From Streptomyces rubrogriseus (GTDB lineage: Bacteria; Actinomycetota; Actinomycetes; Streptomycetales; Streptomycetaceae): a stretch of 64,000 nucleotides of DNA. Of the stretch, positions 56,251-64,000 are shown in pieces (position 1 is the stretch's first letter; each line of letters begins with the position of its first letter). The notes under the pieces were generated by a model that did no database searches, was not told the origin of the DNA, and saw only the letters and a list, made by a program, of their open reading frames with translations. The position numbers and the translations under genes are program-made. The DNA lies in NCBI RefSeq assembly GCF_027947575.1, contig NZ_CP116256.1, positions 248,001 to 312,000 on the forward strand, given 5' to 3'.

Positions 56251-57315
56251 ATGCCGCAGCCGCCCGTGACCGACCAGCAGACCGGCGAACGAGACGCCCG
56301 GCAGGACGGCGGGCCCGGACAGGCCGCCGACCGGCCCGTGCACCGGCTGGTGCCCTCACCCGCCGGCCGGATCCACCTGGTGGAGCAGGGCAGCGGGCCG
56401 CTGGTCCTGCTCGTGCACGGCTTCCCCGAGTCCTGGTACTCCTGGCGCCACCAGCTGCCCGCACTGGCCGCGGCCGGGTTCCGCGCCGTCGCCCTCGACG
56501 TACGCGGCTACGGGCGCTCCTCGCGGCCGGACGTCGTCGAGGCGTACCGGATGCTGGACCTGGTGGCGGACAACGTCGCCGTGGTGGAGGCGCTGGGAGA
56601 ACGCTCCGCCGTGGTCGTCGGCCACGACTGGGGCGCGAACATCGCCGCCCACTCCGCGCTGCTGCGGCCGGACGTGTTCCGCGCGGTGGGCCTGCTGAGC
56701 GTGCCGTACACCCCGCCGGGCGGACCGAGGCCAAGCGACGTCTTCGCCGGCATGAGCGACCCGGCCGGGCCTTTCGCCGGGCAGGAGTTCTACGTCTCCT
56801 ACTTCCAGGAGCCCGGCCGCGCCGAGGCCGAGATCGAGCCCGACGTACGAGGCTGGCTCGGCGGCCTCTACGCCGCCCTGTCCGCCGACACCATGCCCGG
56901 CCCGGAGGAGCCCGACCCGCACTTCGTCGCCCCCGGCGGCCGGATGCGCGACCGGTTCCCGGCCGCCGGGCGGCTGCCCTCCTGGCTGACCGAGGAGGAC
57001 CTGGACGTCTACGCCGGGGAGTTCGAGCGCACCGGCCTGACCGGCGCCCTCAACCGCTACCGCAACATGGACCGAGACTGGGCCGACCTGGCCGCGCACG
57101 AGGGCGCCCCGATCACCCAGCCGTCCCTGTTCCTCGGCGGCGCGCTGGACGCCTCCACGACCTGGCTGACCGACGCGATCGAGGCGTATCCGGTCACCCT
57201 GCCCGGGCTGCGCGCCTCGCACCTTCTCGACGGCTGCGGCCACTGGCTCCAGCAGGAGCGCCCCGAGGAGACGAACCGGCTGCTCACCGAGTGGCTGACC
57301 GGCCTGCCCTCCTGA
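56251..57315 (+). CDS. Epoxide-hydrolase-like alpha/beta hydrolase
   Basis: A 354-aa enzyme. LVLLVHGFPESWYSWRHQLPAL (HGFPxSW, oxyanion and Tyr/Trp cap region), LDVRGYGRSSRP, and VVVGHDWGANIAAHSALL (G-H-D-W-G with Asp nucleophile) identify the epoxide hydrolase / haloalkane dehalogenase group. The C-terminal His lies in LLDGCGHWLQQERP. The cap has Tyr residues that would activate an epoxide. AGGAGG precedes ATG 56251. The substrate is unknown. An intergenic region of about 234 bp separates it from RidA. Confidence 0.92.
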   Translation: MPQPPVTDQQTGERDARQDGGPGQAADRPVHRLVPSPAGRIHLVEQGSGPLVLLVHGFPESWYSWRHQLPALAAAGFRAVALDVRGYGRSSRPDVVEAYRMLDLVADNVAVVEALGERSAVVVGHDWGANIAAHSALLRPDVFRAVGLLSVPYTPPGGPRPSDVFAGMSDPAGPFAGQEFYVSYFQEPGRAEAEIEPDVRGWLGGLYAALSADTMPGPEEPDPHFVAPGGRMRDRFPAAGRLPSWLTEEDLDVYAGEFERTGLTGALNRYRNMDRDWADLAAHEGAPITQPSLFLGGALDASTTWLTDAIEAYPVTLPGLRASHLLDGCGHWLQQERPEETNRLLTEWLTGLPS

Positions 57316-57374
57316 CGCCCACCGGGTCCCTTGGGCCACTCGAACATCCGCCCGTCACCGGATAGCCTCCGGCC

Positions 57375-58313
57375 ATGGCGAATGGTCAGGCGAATGGTCA
57401 GTGGTACCCACCGGAATGGCCGGACCGTATCCGCGCGCTGGCGGCCGGCACCCTCACCCCGGTCACCCCGAAGCGCGCGGCCACCGTCATGCTCCTCAAG
57501 GACACCGGTACCGGCACCGAGCCCACCGGGGCCCGGTCCGGTCCCGCCGTCCACATGCTGCGCCGCCGTACCTCCATGGCGTTCGCCGGTGGCGCGTACG
57601 CCTACCCGGGCGGCGGGGTCGACCCGCGCGACGACGACCGCGCCGTCGGCTGGGCGGGCCCCACGCGCGCGTGGTGGGCGGACCGGCTGGGCGTCGACGA
57701 GGCGGGCGCCCAGGCGATCGTCTGCGCGGCCGTACGCGAGACGTACGAGGAGGCCGGTGTCCTGCTCGCGGGTCCGACCGGTGACTCGGTGGTCGGCGAC
57801 ACGACGGGCGCGGACTGGGAGGCCGACCGGGCCGCCCTGGTCGACCGTGAGCTGTCCTTCGCGGAGTTCCTGGACCGCCGGGGCCTGGTCCTGCGTTCCG
57901 ACCTGCTGGGGGCCTGGGCGCGCTGGATCACCCCGGAGTTCGAGTCCCGGCGCTACGACACCTGGTTCTTCGTGGCGGCGCTTCCCGCGGGGCAGCGCAC
58001 CCGCAACGCCTCCACCGAGGCCGACCGCACGGTGTGGATCACACCGGCCGACGCGACCGCCGGGTACGACAAGGGCGAACTGCTGATGATGCCGCCCACC
58101 GTCGCGACCCTGCGCGGTCTCGCCGGGTGCGCCACGGCGGCCGAGGCGCTGGCGTCGGCGCCCGGCCGCGACATGACGCCCGTGCTGGCGCGGGCACGGA
58201 TCGTCGACGGCGAGATCGTCCTGTCCTGGCCGGGTCACGAGGAGTTCACCAAGCACGTCCCGAGCACGGCACCGGCGACGCCCACCGACCCGACCGGGGG
58301 AGCCCCCGCATGA
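57375..58313 (+). CDS. NUDIX hydrolase (NUDT19-like)
   Basis: A 312-aa protein with a long insertion, like the RP2p/NUDT19 group. The Nudix box is split: GGAYAYPGGGVDPRD (about 73-86), then AIVCAAVRETYEEAGVLL with the R-E-x-x-E-E core (about 114-131). It probably hydrolyses a CoA or nucleotide diphosphate substrate. ATG 57375; the stop overlaps the next gene (ATGA, 58310-58313). This Nudix-MBL pair, followed by crp, is conserved in order in streptomycetes as far as I recall. Confidence 0.92.
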   Translation: MANGQANGQWYPPEWPDRIRALAAGTLTPVTPKRAATVMLLKDTGTGTEPTGARSGPAVHMLRRRTSMAFAGGAYAYPGGGVDPRDDDRAVGWAGPTRAWWADRLGVDEAGAQAIVCAAVRETYEEAGVLLAGPTGDSVVGDTTGADWEADRAALVDRELSFAEFLDRRGLVLRSDLLGAWARWITPEFESRRYDTWFFVAALPAGQRTRNASTEADRTVWITPADATAGYDKGELLMMPPTVATLRGLAGCATAAEALASAPGRDMTPVLARARIVDGEIVLSWPGHEEFTKHVPSTAPATPTDPTGGAPA

Positions 58314-59152
58314 CGGACGCAGCAGCACTGCCCGGACAGCCGCGCGGCGGCGTCCTGTCGGGACCGGCCACCGCGCGCGCGGTGAACGTCCTCGCGCCCA
58401 ACGCCTCCGCGATGACCCTGGACGGCACGAACACCTGGATCGTCGCCGAGCCCGACTCCGACCTGGCCGTCGTCGTCGACCCGGGCCCACTGGACGACGC
58501 CCACCTGCGGCACGTCGTCGACACGGCCGAGCGGGCCGGCAAGCGGGTCGCGCTGACGCTGCTGACGCACGGTCACCCGGACCACGCGGAGGGCGCCGCG
58601 CGCTTCGCCGAGCTGACCCGCACGAACGTACGGGCCCTGGATCCGGCGCTGCGGCTGGGCGACGAGGGCCTGGCGGCCGGTGACGTGATCGGGGTCGGCG
58701 GCCTGGAACTGAGGGTCGTGGCGACGCCGGGGCACACGGCGGACTCCCTGTGCTTCCATCTCCCGGCCGACCGTGCGGTCCTGACGGGCGACACCGTCCT
58801 GGGCCGCGGCACGACGGTGGTGGCCCACCCGGACGGCCGTCTCGGCGACTACCTGGACTCGCTGCGCCGGCTCAGGTCGCTCACGGCCGACGACGGGGTG
58901 CACACGGTGCTTCCGGGGCACGGGCCCGTCCTCGAGGACGCCCAGGGTGCCGTGGAGTACTACCTCGCCCATCGCGCCCACCGTCTCGCCCAGGTCGAGA
59001 CGGCGGTGGAGGACGGCCACCGCACGCCGCGCGAGGTCGTCGCCCACGTGTACGCGGACGTCGACCGCTCCCTGTGGCCGGCCGCGGAGCTGTCGGTGCG
59101 GGCGCAGCTGGAGTACCTGGGCGAACACGGGATCGTCCAGCTGCCCGAATAG
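58310..59152 (+). CDS. MBL-fold metallohydrolase (LACTB2-like)
   Basis: A 280-aa metallo-beta-lactamase-fold hydrolase. LTHGHPDHAEGAARF is the HxHxDH site (about 86-100), then VVATPGHTADSLCF, VLTGDTVLGRG (Asp ligand) and LPGHGPVLEDA (His ligand). The C-terminal helical part (HRTPREVVAHVYADVDRSLWPAAELSVRAQLEYL) is typical of LACTB2-type proteins, human relatives of which cut RNA. It is coupled to the Nudix gene upstream. The natural substrate is unknown. Confidence 0.93.
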   Translation: MTDAAALPGQPRGGVLSGPATARAVNVLAPNASAMTLDGTNTWIVAEPDSDLAVVVDPGPLDDAHLRHVVDTAERAGKRVALTLLTHGHPDHAEGAARFAELTRTNVRALDPALRLGDEGLAAGDVIGVGGLELRVVATPGHTADSLCFHLPADRAVLTGDTVLGRGTTVVAHPDGRLGDYLDSLRRLRSLTADDGVHTVLPGHGPVLEDAQGAVEYYLAHRAHRLAQVETAVEDGHRTPREVVAHVYADVDRSLWPAAELSVRAQLEYLGEHGIVQLPE

Positions 59153-59192
59153 GAGCCCCGGGTAGACCCCGAGGGGTCTGCGGGGCGGCGGA

Positions 59193-59867
59193 TCAGCGGG
59201 AGCGCTTGGCCAGTCGCTCCACGTCCAGGAGGATCACCGCGCGGGCCTCCAGGCGGAGCCAGCCGCGCTGGGCGAAGTCCGCCAGCGCCTTGTTGACCGT
59301 CTCGCGGGATGCGCCGACCAGCTGGGCCAGCTCCTCCTGCGTCAGGTCGTGCACCACGTGGATGCCCTCCTCCGACTGCACGCCGAAGCGGCGGGAGAGG
59401 TCGAGCAGGGCGCGGGCGACACGGCCGGGAACGTCCGAGAAGACCAGGTCCGACATGGCGTCGTTGGTCTTGCGCAGGCGGCGCGCGACGGCGCGCAGCA
59501 GCGCGGTGGCCACCTCGGGCCGGACGTTCAGCCAGGGCTGGAGGTCGCCGTGGCCGAGGGCGAGCAGCTTGACCTCGGTCAGCGCGGTGCCGGTCGCCGT
59601 GCGCGGGCCCGGGTCGAAGAGCGACAGCTCGCCGATCAGCTCGCTGGGGCCGACGACGGCCAGCATGTTCTCGCGCCCGTCGGGGGACGTGCGGTGGAGC
59701 TTGACCTTGCCTTCCGTGACCACGTAGAGGCGGTCTCCGGGGTCCCCCTCGTGGAACAGGGTGTCGCCGCGGGCGAGGGTCACCTCACTCATGGAGGCGC
59801 GGAGCTCCGCGGATTGCTCGTCGTCGAGCGCCGCGAAGAGCGGGTTGCGCCGCAGAACGTCGTCCAC
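59193..59867 (-). CDS. crp: Cyclic-AMP receptor protein Crp
   Basis: A 224-aa CRP/FNR-type regulator. The cNMP-binding domain spans about 5-125, with LGRGDTLF-like LARGDTLFHEGDPGDRLYVVTEGKV and the phosphate cassette GELSLFDPGPRTATGTAL (R and T/S for cAMP). The C-terminal HTH is LTQEELAQLVGASRETVNKALADFAQRGWLRLE. In Streptomyces coelicolor Crp controls germination and antibiotic production. GTG 59867 has AAGGAGA upstream. It diverges from nth, and a candidate Crp-binding site lies between the two. Confidence 0.98.
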   Translation of the reverse strand: MDDVLRRNPLFAALDDEQSAELRASMSEVTLARGDTLFHEGDPGDRLYVVTEGKVKLHRTSPDGRENMLAVVGPSELIGELSLFDPGPRTATGTALTEVKLLALGHGDLQPWLNVRPEVATALLRAVARRLRKTNDAMSDLVFSDVPGRVARALLDLSRRFGVQSEEGIHVVHDLTQEELAQLVGASRETVNKALADFAQRGWLRLEARAVILLDVERLAKRSR

Positions 59868-59957
59868 GAGTTCTCTCCTTGTCGACCGGCTCAGAGGATC
59901 TTGTTCCCCCGGTGTACCAGGGGTCCGTGGTGCCCATTTTGCCGGACAGTCCAAACA

Positions 59958-59971
59958 GTGTGATCTGTCAC
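59958..59971. promoter_or_regulatory. Candidate Crp-binding site
   Basis: GTGTGATCTGTCAC matches the motif GTG-N6-GNCAC that I recall for S. coelicolor Crp. It is 91 bp from crp and 104 bp from nth, so autoregulation and control of nth are both possible. It has a 4-bp gap between TGTGA and TCACA, not the 6-bp gap of the E. coli consensus. Confidence 0.65.
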
Positions 59972-60074
59972 AAGGATGCCGCACTGATGTCCCGGGGTAC
60001 GCGGCAGGGGTCCAATTGGGCGCCGGTCTTCGAGGTCCGGGGCGGATGTCGGTGCCGGGTCGTAGGCTGGCCGG

Positions 60075-61328
60075 GTGTCCAAATCGCCGGTGAGAGCACA
60101 GGCCGAGGGGGCTGCGCGGGTGAGTGCACATCGCGATTCCGCTGTGGGCGAACAGGGTCCCGATGGCGGTAGGAAAACGGCGAAAGCGACAAAGAAGGCA
60201 GTGCCTGCCAAGAGGGTGACTGCGGAGAAGGGTGCCGTGGAGAAGAGCGCCGCGAGTAAGAAGACCGCAGCGAACGCGAGTAGGAAGTCCGCCGCGAAGA
60301 AGAGCGCCGCGAAGAAGACGGCGGCCAAGGAGACCGAGGCGAAGAAGACGGCGGCCAAGAAGACCGCGGCGAAGGAGACGGCGGCGGCCAAGAAGACCGC
60401 CGGCAAGACGGGCGCCAAGGCGGCCGCCGCGAAGCAGGTCCCGCCCGTCAAGAGGCAGGCGCCCGCCAAGAAGCCCGCCGTCGCCCCGGGGAAGGCCACC
60501 GCCGCCGTCAAGGGCGTCGCCCCGGCGAAGACCGTCGCCCCTAAGCCGCCGCGCGGCGAGTCGCGCACCGCGCTGGTGCGCCGCGCCCGCCGTATCGACC
60601 GGGAGCTCGCCGAGGTCTACCCGTACGCCCACCCGGAGCTGGACTTCGAGAACCCGTTCCAGCTGGTCGTGGCCACGGTGCTGTCCGCCCAGACCACCGA
60701 CCTCAGGGTCAACCAGACGACGCCCGCCCTCTTCGCCAAGTACCCGACCCCCGAGGACCTGGCCGCCGCCGTCCCCGAGGAGGTCGAGGAGATCCTGCGT
60801 CCGACCGGCTTCTTCCGGGCCAAGACCAAGTCGGTCATAGGGCTGTCCAAGGCGCTCACGGAGGACTTCGGCGGCGAGGTCCCCGGGCGCCTCGAAGACC
60901 TCGTCAAACTGCCCGGCGTCGGCCGCAAGACCGCCTTCGTCGTGCTCGGCAACGCCTTCGGCCGCCCCGGCATCACCGTGGACACGCACTTCCAGCGCCT
61001 GGTGCGCCGCTGGCGCTGGACCGAGGAGACCGACCCGGACAAGATCGAGGCCGCCGTCGGCGCGCTCTTCCCGAAGAGCGACTGGACCGACCTCTCCCAC
61101 CACGTCATCTGGCACGGCCGCCGCATCTGCCACGCCCGCAAGCCGGCCTGCGGCGCCTGCCCCATCGCCCCGCTGTGCCCGGCGTACGGCGAGGGCGAGA
61201 CGGACCCGGAGAAGGCGAAGAAGCTGCTGAAGTACGAGAAGGGCGGCTTCCCGGGGCAGCGGCTGAAGCCCCCGCAGGCCTACCTGGACGCGGGCGGGAA
61301 GCCGGCGCCGCCGCTGGGGGCCGGGTGA
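60075..61328 (+). CDS. nth: Endonuclease III with histone-H1-like N-terminal tail
   Basis: DNA glycosylase/AP lyase that removes oxidised pyrimidines. It is 417 aa, about 160 more than usual. The C-terminal half (about 161-417) is canonical: Hh[19 protein letters not shown] with catalytic K285, D303 in ITVDTHFQ, and the 4Fe-4S cysteines C352, C359, C362, C368 (C-x6-C-x2-C-x5-C). The N-terminal 160 residues are Lys/Ala/Thr/Pro-rich with KKTAAK repeats, like the tail of histone H1 or mycobacterial HupB. This tail probably increases DNA binding. GTG 60075; GTG 60120 is a possible shorter start. Tail codons (AAG, GCG) form short repeats in the DNA. Confidence 0.95.
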   Translation: MSKSPVRAQAEGAARVSAHRDSAVGEQGPDGGRKTAKATKKAVPAKRVTAEKGAVEKSAASKKTAANASRKSAAKKSAAKKTAAKETEAKKTAAKKTAAKETAAAKKTAGKTGAKAAAAKQVPPVKRQAPAKKPAVAPGKATAAVKGVAPAKTVAPKPPRGESRTALVRRARRIDRELAEVYPYAHPELDFENPFQLVVATVLSAQTTDLRVNQTTPALFAKYPTPEDLAAAVPEEVEEILRPTGFFRAKTKSVIGLSKALTEDFGGEVPGRLEDLVKLPGVGRKTAFVVLGNAFGRPGITVDTHFQRLVRRWRWTEETDPDKIEAAVGALFPKSDWTDLSHHVIWHGRRICHARKPACGACPIAPLCPAYGEGETDPEKAKKLLKYEKGGFPGQRLKPPQAYLDAGGKPAPPLGAG

Positions 61329-61380
61329 CGGAACGATCTCGGGGGCTCGGGGCGTTGGAGTCTGCAGGACGGGGGTGGCG

Positions 61381-62124
61381 ATGACACGGGCGAGCGACAC
61401 TCAGGGTCCCGCGAGGGACCGCACTCGGGGCGCGCTGCTCAGCAAGGAGGGTCTGCCGGGCTGGCTGGACCCGGTGGTGCGGGCCGTCGAGACGGTCCGG
61501 CCGACCCAGCTGAGCCGCTTCCTGCCGCCGGCGGACGGCGCCGGCCGCCAGTCCGCCGTCCTGATCCTGTTCGGCGACGGCACGCGCGCGGGCGAGGGCG
61601 GCGAGGAGGCCGGCCGGGGCCCGGAGCTGCTGCTCATGGAGCGGGCCGGCTCCCTGCGCTCCCACCCCGGCCAGCCCGCCTTCCCGGGCGGCGCCCTGGA
61701 CCCGGAGGACGGTGATCCGCGCGGTGACGGCCCGTTGCGGGCCGCCCTGCGCGAGGCGGAAGAGGAGACCGGACTCGACCCGGCCGGCGTCCAGCTCTTC
61801 GGGGTGCTGCCCAAGCTCTACATCCCGGTGAGCGGTTTCGTCGTCTCCCCGGTGCTGGCCTGGTGGCGCGAGCCCACCCCGGTCGGTGTCGTGGACCCGG
61901 CCGAGACCGCACGCGTCTTCACGGTCCCCGTGGCCGATCTCACGGATCCCGCCAACAGGGTGACGACCATCCACCCCAGCGGGCACCGGGGTCCGGCATT
62001 CCTGGTCGAATCGGCGCTCGTGTGGGGCTTCACCGCCGGCATCATCGACCGTTTGCTGCACTTCGCGGGCTGGGAGCGGCCCTGGGACCGGGAGAAGCAG
62101 GTCCCGCTGGACTGGCGCGCATGA
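61381..62124 (+). CDS. NudL-like CoA pyrophosphatase (Nudix)
   Basis: A 247-aa Nudix hydrolase of the CoA pyrophosphatase subgroup. The UPF0035/NudL motif is LLLMERAGSLRSHPGQPAFPGGALDPEDG (about 86-113), followed by the Nudix helix AALREAEEETGLDPAG with the R-E-x-x-E-E core. It would cleave CoA or oxidised CoA to 4'-phosphopantetheine and 3',5'-ADP. ATG 61381 is chosen (GTG 61375 lies two codons upstream). The MarP-like protease gene follows, 45 bp after the stop. Confidence 0.9.
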   Translation: MTRASDTQGPARDRTRGALLSKEGLPGWLDPVVRAVETVRPTQLSRFLPPADGAGRQSAVLILFGDGTRAGEGGEEAGRGPELLLMERAGSLRSHPGQPAFPGGALDPEDGDPRGDGPLRAALREAEEETGLDPAGVQLFGVLPKLYIPVSGFVVSPVLAWWREPTPVGVVDPAETARVFTVPVADLTDPANRVTTIHPSGHRGPAFLVESALVWGFTAGIIDRLLHFAGWERPWDREKQVPLDWRA

Positions 62125-62169
62125 CAGGGTGGCCTGCGTACCGCAGACGACAAGGCGAGGCCTGAATCA

Positions 62170-63375
62170 GTGAACGTGCTGGACATCCTGTTGCTGCTGG
62201 CCGCCGTCTGGTTCGCGATCGTCGGCTTCCGGCAGGGCTTCGTCGTCGGCATCCTGTCGGTGATCGGCTTCCTCGGCGGCGGTCTCGTCGCCGTCTATCT
62301 GCTGCCGGTGATCTGGGACGCGTTGACGGACAACGCGGAGGTGAGTCAGACCGCCGCCGTCGTCGCGGTCGTCATCGTCATCGTGTGCGCCTCCGTCGGC
62401 CAGGCCCTGACGACCCATCTGGGCAACAAGCTGCGCCGCTACATCACGTGGTCCCCGGCCCGCGCCCTGGACGCCACCGGCGGCGCCCTGGTCAACGTCG
62501 TGGCCATGCTCCTGGTCGCCTGGCTGCTCGGCTCCGCCCTCGCGCGGACCACGATGCCGACGGTCGGCAAGGAGGTGCGGCAGTCCACGGTGCTGGCGGG
62601 GGTGCAGGAGGTGCTGCCCGCGCAGGCCGACACCTGGTTCGACAGCTTCACCTCGGTCCTCGCGGAGAACGGCTTCCCGCAGGTCTTCAGCCCGTTCTCC
62701 AACGAGCCGGTCCTCGACACGCCGCCGCCCGACCCCGCGCTGGTGAACAGCCCGGTCGCCGTCACCGCCAAGCGCTCCATCGTCAAGGTCATGGGCACCG
62801 CCCCCGACTGCGGCAAGGTCCTCGAGGGCACCGGGTTCGTCTTCGCCGACCGCCGGGTCATGACCAACGCGCATGTCGTGGGCGGCGTCGACGAGCCCAC
62901 GGTGCAGATAGGCGGCGAGGGCCGGAAGTACGACGCGACGGTCGTCCTCTACGACTGGCGGCGCGACATCGCCGTACTGGACGTGCCGGAACTGGACGCG
63001 CCCGCGCTGCGGTTCACCGGCGAGGACGAGGACGCGCGGGGCGACGACGACGCGATCGTCGCGGGCTTCCCGGAGAACGGGGCGTACGACGTCCGTGCCG
63101 CGCGGGTCCGCGGGCGCATCACGGCCAACGGACCGGACATCTACCACCGCGACACCGTCCGCCGGGACGTCTACTCGCTGTACGCGACCGTCCGTCAGGG
63201 CAACTCCGGTGGCCCGCTGCTGACGCCGGAGGGCGAGGTGTACGGCGTGGTCTTCGCCAAGTCCCTGGACGACCCCGACACCGGTTACGCGCTCACCGCG
63301 GACGAGATCCGCGAGGACATCAGCAAGGGCCGCACCGCCAGTCAGCAGGTGGACAGCGACAGCTGCGCGCTCTAG
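62170..63375 (+). CDS. MarP-like membrane serine protease (CvpA plus trypsin fold)
   Basis: A 401-aa protein. The N-terminal CvpA/colicin-V-production domain has four membrane helices (about 1-120: VLDILLLLAAVWFAIVGFRQGFVV and others). The external chymotrypsin-like protease has the triad H235 in TNAHVVGG, D266 in RRDIAVLDV, and S346 in RQGNSGGPLL. Two cysteines (C217 region CGKV and C399 near the end) could form the regulatory disulfide known in M. tuberculosis MarP (Rv3671c), a protease needed for acid and oxidant resistance and for activating a peptidoglycan hydrolase. GTG 62170. Confidence 0.94.
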   Translation: MNVLDILLLLAAVWFAIVGFRQGFVVGILSVIGFLGGGLVAVYLLPVIWDALTDNAEVSQTAAVVAVVIVIVCASVGQALTTHLGNKLRRYITWSPARALDATGGALVNVVAMLLVAWLLGSALARTTMPTVGKEVRQSTVLAGVQEVLPAQADTWFDSFTSVLAENGFPQVFSPFSNEPVLDTPPPDPALVNSPVAVTAKRSIVKVMGTAPDCGKVLEGTGFVFADRRVMTNAHVVGGVDEPTVQIGGEGRKYDATVVLYDWRRDIAVLDVPELDAPALRFTGEDEDARGDDDAIVAGFPENGAYDVRAARVRGRITANGPDIYHRDTVRRDVYSLYATVRQGNSGGPLLTPEGEVYGVVFAKSLDDPDTGYALTADEIREDISKGRTASQQVDSDSCAL

Positions 63376-63780
63376 CCCCGCGTCCGGGCAGGCCCGTGCA
63401 CGGGGGCGCCGGTGCGGCGTGTCTCAGGTCCGTGGATGGCGCAGGCGTACGGAGACCCAGCGGGCCCGGCGGCGCAGGATGCGCGGAATGCCCACCCGAA
63501 GGTCCGCACCCGCGAGTTGCGGGGTGCCGCCGCGTCGGTGGGTGCTGCTCACGCCGCTCGTGGAGCGGCCGTCGCGTGCTACGTCACTGTAGTCGTGCGT
63601 CCAGCCCATACCCGGACGTGTGCCCCCGCCCCAAGGTCGATAACCGTTCCCGGCGCCCCCAATTGGCCTATGCGCCGGGCAAGTGGCCGTTCATAGGACG
63701 AGCGTTCCGATTCGGATACCGGGTGCTTCCGTTCGGTGACCGAACGCTGACCGATCGCTCACCGAACGATCGCTGAACCG
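63376..63780. other. Convergent intergenic region
   Basis: Contains the weak minus-strand open frame and, from about 63690, a cluster of short repeats: TTCGGTGACCGAA (63733-63745) is an inverted repeat, and CCGAACG and CGATCGCT recur up to 63778. This end of the region is lower in GC than its surroundings and may hold a terminator for both flanking genes. Confidence 0.5.
63424..63609 (-). CDS. Putative small basic protein, 61 aa
   Basis: A minus-strand open frame in the 405-bp gap after the protease gene. The product begins MGWTHDYSDVARDGRSTSGV and ends with a basic segment (RVGIPRILRRRARWVSVRLRH), which looks more protein-like than random frames in this DNA. No clear ribosome-binding site is visible and no family is recognised, so it may be spurious. 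Confidence 0.35.
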   Translation of the reverse strand: MGWTHDYSDVARDGRSTSGVSSTHRRGGTPQLAGADLRVGIPRILRRRARWVSVRLRHPRT

Positions 63781-64000
63781 TCATCGATCGGGTTCGGGAT
63801 CCTTCAGCCAGTTGATCAGTTCGGTCGAGAAGGCGACCGGATCCTCTTCGTGCGGGAAGTGTCCGAGCCCGTCGAACAGCCGCCAGCGGTAGGGCGCTTC
63901 GACGTACTGCCCCGACCCGGCCGCGCTCCGCGTCCGCATCACGGGGTCCAGGGAGCCGTGCAGGTGCAGGGTCGGCACGCGCACCGGCCGCTTCATCCGG
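63781..64000 (-). CDS. Alpha/beta hydrolase, C-terminal part (cut by window edge)
   Basis: Only the last 73 or so codons are inside the window. They show VRVPTLHLHGSLDPVMRTR, with the catalytic Asp region of alpha/beta hydrolases (H-G-S-x-D-P), and LFDGLGHFPHEEDPVAF, with the catalytic His (G-H-F-P-H-E-E-x-P). The end is INWLKDPEPDR. The nucleophile and N-terminus lie beyond 64000. A perhydrolase/epoxide-hydrolase-like member is likely. It is convergent with the protease gene. Confidence 0.85.
   Translation of the reverse strand, partial: RMKRPVRVPTLHLHGSLDPVMRTRSAAGSGQYVEAPYRWRLFDGLGHFPHEEDPVAFSTELINWLKDPEPDR

Noticed and set aside
59958..59973. E. coli-type CRP consensus TGTGA-N6-TCACA
   Set aside because: The half-sites are only 4 bp apart, so the E. 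coli consensus does not fit; it is retained only as a Streptomyces-type GTG-N6-GNCAC site.

Overview
The window is chromosomal DNA from a high-GC actinomycete, almost certainly a Streptomyces of the S. coelicolor / S. lividans group. This rests on extreme third-position GC, frequent GTG and TTG starts, strong purine Shine-Dalgarno sequences, and recognisable Streptomyces genes: wblA, Crp, the ask-asd pair, a DUF5063 gene behind recR, and a complete vanRSJKHAX glycopeptide-resistance cluster. Gene names are assigned from remembered family features; no search was run.

Layout, left to right. 0-10.4 kb: the end of an ABC exporter operon with a divergent MarR-like repressor and a clear shared operator, a solo Uma2 nuclease-fold gene, a diacylglycerol-kinase-like gene divergent from purA, a SigJ-type ECF sigma factor with a small partner, and a GntR regulator next to a class III aminotransferase. 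10.5-20.7 kb: a membrane Ser/Thr kinase with an elastin-like linker, a SLATT-like membrane protein, ybaB-recR-DUF5063, ask-asd (aspartate pathway), and an ECF sigma factor coupled to a repeat-bearing membrane protein. 20.7-29.5 kb: SURF1, an S9 peptidase, a two-RCK membrane protein, an NfeD-flotillin pair and a PucR regulator. 30-37.5 kb: an ion-homeostasis block (CPA1-type antiporter with a C-terminal RCK-like domain, CPA2 antiporter and a KhtT-like subunit), an HTH regulator with an alpha/beta hydrolase, a CPBP protease and a metallo-beta-lactamase-fold protein carrying a 23-residue polyglycine run.

37.5-46.8 kb is the resistance island: vanX, vanA, vanH, vanK and vanJ on the minus strand and vanR-vanS on the plus strand, followed by an erythromycin-esterase-family protein and a divergent TetR gene. 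VanS/VanR sense the drug. VanH makes D-lactate, VanA makes D-Ala-D-Lac, VanX removes D-Ala-D-Ala, VanK adds the cross-bridge residue on D-Lac precursors, and VanJ gives teicoplanin resistance. Three near-identical 43-bp boxes lie before vanH, vanK and between vanJ and vanR. Each sits 23 bp from the start codon it serves, so the VanR regulon can be read from the DNA.

47-64 kb: tRNA-Pro(CGG), a Pr6Pr-like membrane protein, a metallophosphoesterase, a GatB/YqeY protein, a bifunctional class A penicillin-binding protein divergent from wblA, two ArsA-like ATPases, DUF4177-RidA, an epoxide-hydrolase-like enzyme, a Nudix-MBL pair, crp divergent from an endonuclease III with a histone-H1-like tail, a NudL-type Nudix enzyme, a MarP-like membrane serine protease, and the 3' end of another hydrolase.

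I see no insertion sequence, prophage, CRISPR array, rRNA or replication origin. The most unusual recurring feature is in-frame short-period repeats inside coding regions: the kinase linker, the sigma-partner N-terminus, polyglycine, the flotillin tail and the nth tail.
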